Part shown: positions 8,122 through 11,101 of the stretch, one piece after another
Position numbering within the stretch: the first letter of the stretch is position 1
Layout of the letters: each line of letters opens with the position of its first letter
Assembly (NCBI GenBank): GCA_964568355.1
Contig: CAZMRK010000421.1
Coordinates: 1 to 11,101, forward strand
DNA from: JAJPJX01 sp964568355
GTDB taxonomy: Bacteria > Acidobacteriota > Terriglobia > Bryobacterales > Bryobacteraceae
Direction of reading: 5' to 3'
Length of the DNA stretch: 11,101 bases
The notes under the pieces: model-generated
What the model was told of the DNA's origin: nothing
The model's database searches: none
Seen by the model: the letters and a program-made list of their open reading frames with translations, nothing else
Translations under genes and position numbers: made by a program

Positions 8122-8143
8122 TGATCAGGTTAACAGATGATCA
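8122..8143. promoter_or_regulatory. Paired TGATCA sites upstream of bshC, possible operator
   Basis: Two copies of the palindrome TGATCA (8122-8127 and 8138-8143) lie 16 bases apart with the palindrome GTTAAC (8129-8134) between them, 13 to 34 bases before the bshC start. The spacing and position would suit a regulator site, but short palindromes of this kind can arise by chance. No convincing -35/-10 pair is seen in this gap. Confidence 0.25.
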
Positions 8144-8171
8144 GAAAGGATGGAGCGATGCACTTACCGGC

Positions 8172-8199
8172 AGAAGAGTGGACGGGCGCCCACTCTTCT
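8172..8199 (-). terminator. 10-bp hairpin on the rseP stop codon, possible weak terminator or mRNA-end structure
   Basis: AGAAGAGTGG and CCACTCTTCT form a perfect 10-bp stem with an 8-base loop. On the minus strand the stem begins within the TAG stop codon of rseP. No run of T follows in either direction, so it is not a classical intrinsic terminator. It could slow transcription, protect the upstream message from 3' decay, or separate rseP from bshC expression. Confidence 0.4.
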
Positions 8200-9529
8200 A
8201 ACCGGCCGGTAATATCTTGGCAATATCGTTGTACAGAACGAAAACCACGATCATCATGATGAAGACGAAGCCGACCTTAAACACGGCTTCTTTCACCGGG
8301 AGGCTCAGGTCGCGCCGCATCAGCATTTCGATGAACAGCAGCAGGATGACCCCGCCGTCGAGAATGGGGATGGGCAGCAGGTTGAAGATAGCCAGGTTCA
8401 GGCTGACCATGGACATCAGCATGATGAAGGCGGAGGGACCTTCGCGCGCCGCCTCACCGGAAAGCTGAGCGATGCGGATGGGGCCCTCGAGTGATTTCGG
8501 GGACATCCGCCGCTCCACAATTCCGGAGAGGAATTGGAAGATCAGGGAAGCACCCTTGACGTTCTGGTTCACCGACTCCTGCAAGGCCGCCGGGAAGGAA
8601 AGCTTGGTGGTTTCGATTTTGAGCTTTTGTTCCGGCAGGACTCCGAGCATCCAGCGCGTGGGGCCGCCGTCCAGATTGGCCAGCACCGGGTGCACGGTAA
8701 TCTCCATCTGCTTGCCCTCGCGCGACAGGGCGATGACCACCGGTTTGCCGTTGCTGCCGCGAATCACCTCGTGAAACTTGATGACCGAGTGAATGGCCTG
8801 GCCGTTGGCGCTGAGGATCAGGTCGCCCTTCTTGAGGCCGGCCTTTTCGGCGGGCATCCCGGGAGTAAGATTGCCGAGTTGCACATCGCCGCGCTCAGCC
8901 CAGCCGGCCGTGCCGACGCCGGAGCGCTCGTCCAGTTCCGGAGTGACGTCGGTTTCAAACCGGCGCCCATTCCGATCCACCGTAATGTGCATGGACCGGC
9001 CCGCCCCGGCGACCTCCTTCAGCACGATGTCTTCCCAGGTGGGGTTGGCCTTTCCCTCGATGGCTACAATCTGATCGCCATCGCGCACGCCGGCTTTGGC
9101 GGCGGGGGAATTCGGCGCGACATGCCCGATGATCGCGCGGCCGCCATCCGGCTCTACCACCCGCTGGTATTTCACCATGTAAAGACCGGTGAGTAGAGAG
9201 ACCGCCAGAACCATGTTCATAAAGGGTCCGGCGAAGGCGATGATCAGGCGCTGCCAGCGGGGCTTGGCCAGAAAACCGCGTGGATCGTCGGTGCCTTCGT
9301 CCCCCGGCTGCTCGCCGGCCATCTTGACATAGCCGCCAAAGAGGATGGCAGAGAAGCGATAATCCGTCTCACCCCTGCGAAAACCGAACAGGCGCGGCCC
9401 GAAGCCGAAGCTGAACACGTCCACGCGCACATCAAAGTAGCGTGCGGCCCAAAAGTGGCCCAGTTCGTGAATCAGAATCATGACGCCGATCAGGACCAGT
9501 AGCCAAAGCACGTTTTGGAGAACAAGCAT
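8198..9529 (-). CDS. rseP: RseP-type site-2 intramembrane zinc metalloprotease
   Basis: A 443-residue inner-membrane protease of typical family length. RseP cuts membrane-bound anti-sigma factors and leftover signal peptides within the membrane. The zinc site HELGH is at 21-25 in the first membrane helix. GPFMN at 101-105 starts the next helix, and NLLPIPILDGG at 383-393 holds the third zinc ligand, Asp391. Two PDZ-like domains lie between the helices, at about 125-205 (SPAAKAGVRDGD) and 210-285 (MPAEKAGLKKGD); a last membrane helix covers about 415-435. The gene starts 6 bases after the dxr stop, a familiar pairing in bacteria, and is surely co-transcribed with it. The ATG has no strong Shine-Dalgarno sequence but gives exactly the expected N-terminus. 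The sigma-factor partner is not in the window. Confidence 0.95.
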   Translation of the reverse strand: MLVLQNVLWLLVLIGVMILIHELGHFWAARYFDVRVDVFSFGFGPRLFGFRRGETDYRFSAILFGGYVKMAGEQPGDEGTDDPRGFLAKPRWQRLIIAFAGPFMNMVLAVSLLTGLYMVKYQRVVEPDGGRAIIGHVAPNSPAAKAGVRDGDQIVAIEGKANPTWEDIVLKEVAGAGRSMHITVDRNGRRFETDVTPELDERSGVGTAGWAERGDVQLGNLTPGMPAEKAGLKKGDLILSANGQAIHSVIKFHEVIRGSNGKPVVIALSREGKQMEITVHPVLANLDGGPTRWMLGVLPEQKLKIETTKLSFPAALQESVNQNVKGASLIFQFLSGIVERRMSPKSLEGPIRIAQLSGEAAREGPSAFIMLMSMVSLNLAIFNLLPIPILDGGVILLLFIEMLMRRDLSLPVKEAVFKVGFVFIMMIVVFVLYNDIAKILPAG

Positions 9530-9535
9530 ATATTT

Positions 9536-10771
9536 TCAAGCCCGCGCCGGAACCGGCAGATTCCGGGGCGCACCCACATCCACCGAAACCGTGGCGGCCG
9601 CCCGCTGAGCGACCACCTCCCGGGCCAGGGAACGCGACTCCTTATCTATCTCTAAAATATCGTCAACCGTCTGCGGCGCCCGGTTGGCCAAGCGGGACAG
9701 GGTATCCTCTACCACCGCGGCAATCGCGGGAAATCCGATCAGTCCGGCCAAAAAAGCCTCTACCGCAATCTCATCGGCCGCATTGAGCGTGCAGGTAGAC
9801 GATCCCCCTGTATTCAGGCACTCGTAGGCCAGGCGGAGGAGGGGAAACTTCTGGAGATCGGGGGCGGAAAAATCCCAGGAACGGGATTCCTTCCAGTTGA
9901 TCTTGGGGACTGGGGCCTGCGCCCGTTCCGGATAGGTCAGCGCATACTGAATGGGCATGCGCATGTCCGTAGCGGCAATCTGGGCCAGCACACTGCCATC
10001 GGTGTATTCGATCATGGCGTGGACGGTGGACTGGGGATGGATCACCACATCCACCTGGCCAGGCGCAAAGTCGAACAGCCAGCAGGCTTCGATCACCTCA
10101 AAGCCCTTGTTCATGAGGGTGGCCGAATCGATAGTGATGCGATTCCCCATCTTCCATGTTGGATGATTGAGGGCCTGGGCAGGCGTCACCGAAGCCAGAT
10201 CTTCTACAGGCGTAGTACGGAACGGACCACCAGAAGCCGTGAGGATGAGGCGGGCCACCTGCTCCCGATTCCCGGCCCGGAGACACTGGTGGACGCCATT
10301 GTGCTCGCTATCGACCGGGAGCAATTCCGCGCCGTGCTGTTTGACCGCCTGCATGACCAGTTGTCCGCCCGTGACCAGCACTTCCTTATTGGCCAGGGCG
10401 ACCCGTTTGCCGCACCGGATGGCTTCGTGGGTAGCTTCGAGACCGGCCACGCCGACGATCGCCGAGATCACCGTGTCCACCTCGGCAGCAGTCGAGATCG
10501 CCACCCGGGCAGCGGGCCCGGCCAGCAATTCCGGCCAGCGATTACGAGGTAGAGATGATTGACGCAGCCTCGCCGCCAGCCGTTCCACTCCTTCCGGACT
10601 AGCCAGAACCGCCACGCGGGGCTCAAATTCCAGAATCTGCTCCGCCAGCAGATCGACATTCTGACCGGCTGCCAGAGCATACACACGGTACAGGTGGCGA
10701 TTTTGGCGAATCACGTCCAGGGTGTTGGTCCCAATCGAACCGGTAGAACCCAAAACGGTGAGGGTTTTCAT
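9536..10771 (-). CDS. dxr: 1-deoxy-D-xylulose 5-phosphate reductoisomerase (DXR/IspC)
   Basis: A 411-residue cytoplasmic enzyme that converts deoxyxylulose 5-phosphate to 2-C-methyl-D-erythritol 4-phosphate with NADPH, the first committed step of the MEP isoprenoid pathway. The NADPH loop GSTGSIG is at 8-14. ANKEVLVTGG is at 127-136. Metal ligands are Asp154 and Glu156 in PVDSEHN, and Glu228 in NKGFEVIEA. Substrate-binding elements ASGGPF (179-184) and NHPTWKMG (202-209) are present, and LNAADEIAVEAF (329-340) lies in the C-terminal part. All key residues are intact. I chose the ATG at 10771-10769 because MKTLTVLGSTGSIG matches the family N-terminus. The frame stays open upstream to 10903, including an ATG at 10816, but that extension looks unlike protein sequence of this family. 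It leads the operon with rseP. Confidence 0.96.
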   Translation of the reverse strand: MKTLTVLGSTGSIGTNTLDVIRQNRHLYRVYALAAGQNVDLLAEQILEFEPRVAVLASPEGVERLAARLRQSSLPRNRWPELLAGPAARVAISTAAEVDTVISAIVGVAGLEATHEAIRCGKRVALANKEVLVTGGQLVMQAVKQHGAELLPVDSEHNGVHQCLRAGNREQVARLILTASGGPFRTTPVEDLASVTPAQALNHPTWKMGNRITIDSATLMNKGFEVIEACWLFDFAPGQVDVVIHPQSTVHAMIEYTDGSVLAQIAATDMRMPIQYALTYPERAQAPVPKINWKESRSWDFSAPDLQKFPLLRLAYECLNTGGSSTCTLNAADEIAVEAFLAGLIGFPAIAAVVEDTLSRLANRAPQTVDDILEIDKESRSLAREVVAQRAAATVSVDVGAPRNLPVPARA

Positions 10772-10958
10772 TGCGCAGGTTGCTCTCGAGGAACGACGGC
10801 GGCCATCAACTGCCATGTTCGCCGGAGCACCACACTCGTGCCTTCCAGCCCACGGCTGCACCGCGCTCGGCGGTCTTTCAGGCGGCTTCAGCCATGATAT
10901 CACGCTTGCTGGGACACTCCGACACCCAATCTTATTTCTGGAAGTTTGGAAGACCTCA

Positions 10959-10970
10959 ACCCTTTCGGGC
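10959..10970 (-). other. GAAA-tetraloop hairpin in the dxr leader
   Basis: On the minus strand GCCC-GAAA-GGGT forms a 4-bp stem (three G-C pairs and one G-U pair) closed by a GNRA tetraloop. It directly follows the 3' arm of the long-range stem at 10971-10980. Small, but the loop type is typical of structured RNA. Confidence 0.35.
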
Positions 10971-11041
10971 GCCGGGGAGGATTGCTTCAGGGGTCTTTAT
11001 TTAGAGGTTAGTCTCGCTTTGGTGGGAGTTGCCTCCCCGGC
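10971..11041 (-). repeat. 10-bp inverted repeat in the dxr leader, arms 51 bases apart
   Basis: GCCGGGGAGG (10971-10980) and CCTCCCCGGC (11032-11041) are perfectly complementary. In a minus-strand transcript they would form a very GC-rich stem near the predicted 5' end. The 5' arm overlaps a competing hairpin, GGGAG-GCAA-CTCCC (11037-11024), so the two structures cannot form together. This looks like an RNA switch or a 5'-stabilising element, but no known riboswitch class was recognised. Confidence 0.45.
11024..11037 (-). other. GCAA-tetraloop hairpin at the start of the dxr leader
   Basis: On the minus strand GGGAG-GCAA-CTCCC forms a 5-bp stem with a GNRA tetraloop. It uses bases of the 5' arm of the long-range inverted repeat at 11032-11041 and is therefore an alternative to it. 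Confidence 0.35.
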
Positions 11042-11050
11042 TTAATTCCA

Positions 11051-11101
11051 ATATTAGAATACTCATTTCCGCAATGCAACAGAATTCTGTATATTTTTTT
11101 T
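11051..11101 (-). promoter_or_regulatory. dxr: Candidate sigma-70-type promoter for dxr-rseP
   Basis: On the minus strand a -35-like TTGCAT (11079-11074) and a -10-like TAATAT (11056-11051) are separated by 17 bases. Upstream lies an AT-rich stretch with eight A residues at the window edge, like an UP element. Transcription would start near 11044, just before the inverted repeat. The hexamers match the consensus at only 3 and 4 of 6 positions, so this is a moderate call. Confidence 0.45.

Larger units (their letters stand above)
10772..11101 (-). other. Non-coding region upstream of dxr: promoter candidate and structured leader
   Basis: About 330 bases without a convincing gene on either strand. 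Read on the minus strand it holds an A-tract, a promoter-like pair, then a leader of about 270 bases up to the dxr ATG. The leader contains small GNRA-loop hairpins and longer complementary segments, which are listed separately. The right end is cut by the window, so the neighbouring gene is unknown. Confidence 0.6.

Noticed and set aside
10772..10903. Possible 44-residue N-terminal extension of DXR, or 15 residues from the ATG at 10816
   Set aside because: The family begins directly with M-K-x-L-T-x-L-G-S-T-G. The extension is Arg- and Pro-rich and has no ribosome-binding site.
11001..11066. 21-codon open frame in the dxr leader, possible leader peptide
   Set aside because: Its ATG lies upstream of the -10-like box, so it would not be in the transcript from the proposed promoter, and the spacing of any Shine-Dalgarno sequence is too short.
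1..11101. CRISPR arrays, tRNA or rRNA genes, insertion sequences, toxin-antitoxin or phage-defence genes
   Set aside because: I looked on both strands and saw no regularly spaced repeats, no tRNA-like cloverleaf, no transposase motifs and no defence-type proteins.

Overview
All recognisable genes lie on the minus strand, so the window is read from right to left. It is GC-rich and tightly packed, and looks like a chromosomal segment of a Gram-negative bacterium, most likely an acidobacterium of the Solibacter/Bryobacter type. That assignment is inference. It rests on a bacillithiol enzyme (BshC) in a genome with a dxr-rseP pair, on a Tat-exported enolase-superfamily enzyme, and on a large secreted protein joining cytochrome c, toroid and HEAT-like regions. 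No sequence search was possible.

Right part (11101 to 8198): about 330 bases of non-coding DNA hold a plausible promoter with an A-tract upstream, followed by a leader of about 270 bases that can form GNRA-loop hairpins or a competing long-range stem. Then come dxr (second step of the MEP isoprenoid pathway) and, 6 bases later, rseP (site-2 intramembrane protease with two PDZ domains). The dxr-rseP pairing is a familiar bacterial arrangement. A 10-bp hairpin sits on the rseP stop codon.

Middle part (8197 to 4515): an 88-base gap carrying two copies of TGATCA leads to bshC (bacillithiol synthesis, cysteine-adding step). Five bases later comes an HpcH/HpaI-family aldolase of the 2-keto-3-deoxy-sugar-acid type, and 14 bases later a Tat-signal mandelate racemase/enolase-family protein. 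Dehydratase plus aldolase suggests sugar-acid breakdown, but the two enzymes appear to be in different compartments. The dehydratase-like protein also has His where the first metal-binding Asp is expected.

Left part (4561 to 1): the dehydratase gene overlaps a 1098-residue secreted protein with two CxxCH haem sites at opposite ends, a PPC-like beta domain, a region resembling the prenyltransferase/squalene-cyclase toroid, and HEAT-like repeats. Its stop overlaps the GTG start of a CPBP/CAAX-protease-like membrane protein by 4 bases. That gene in turn overlaps the 5' part of an APC-family amino-acid permease that runs off the left edge. The short gaps and overlaps suggest one long transcription unit, or two if bshC has its own promoter.

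The least understood parts are the diheme multidomain protein with its overlapping neighbours, and the structured dxr leader.
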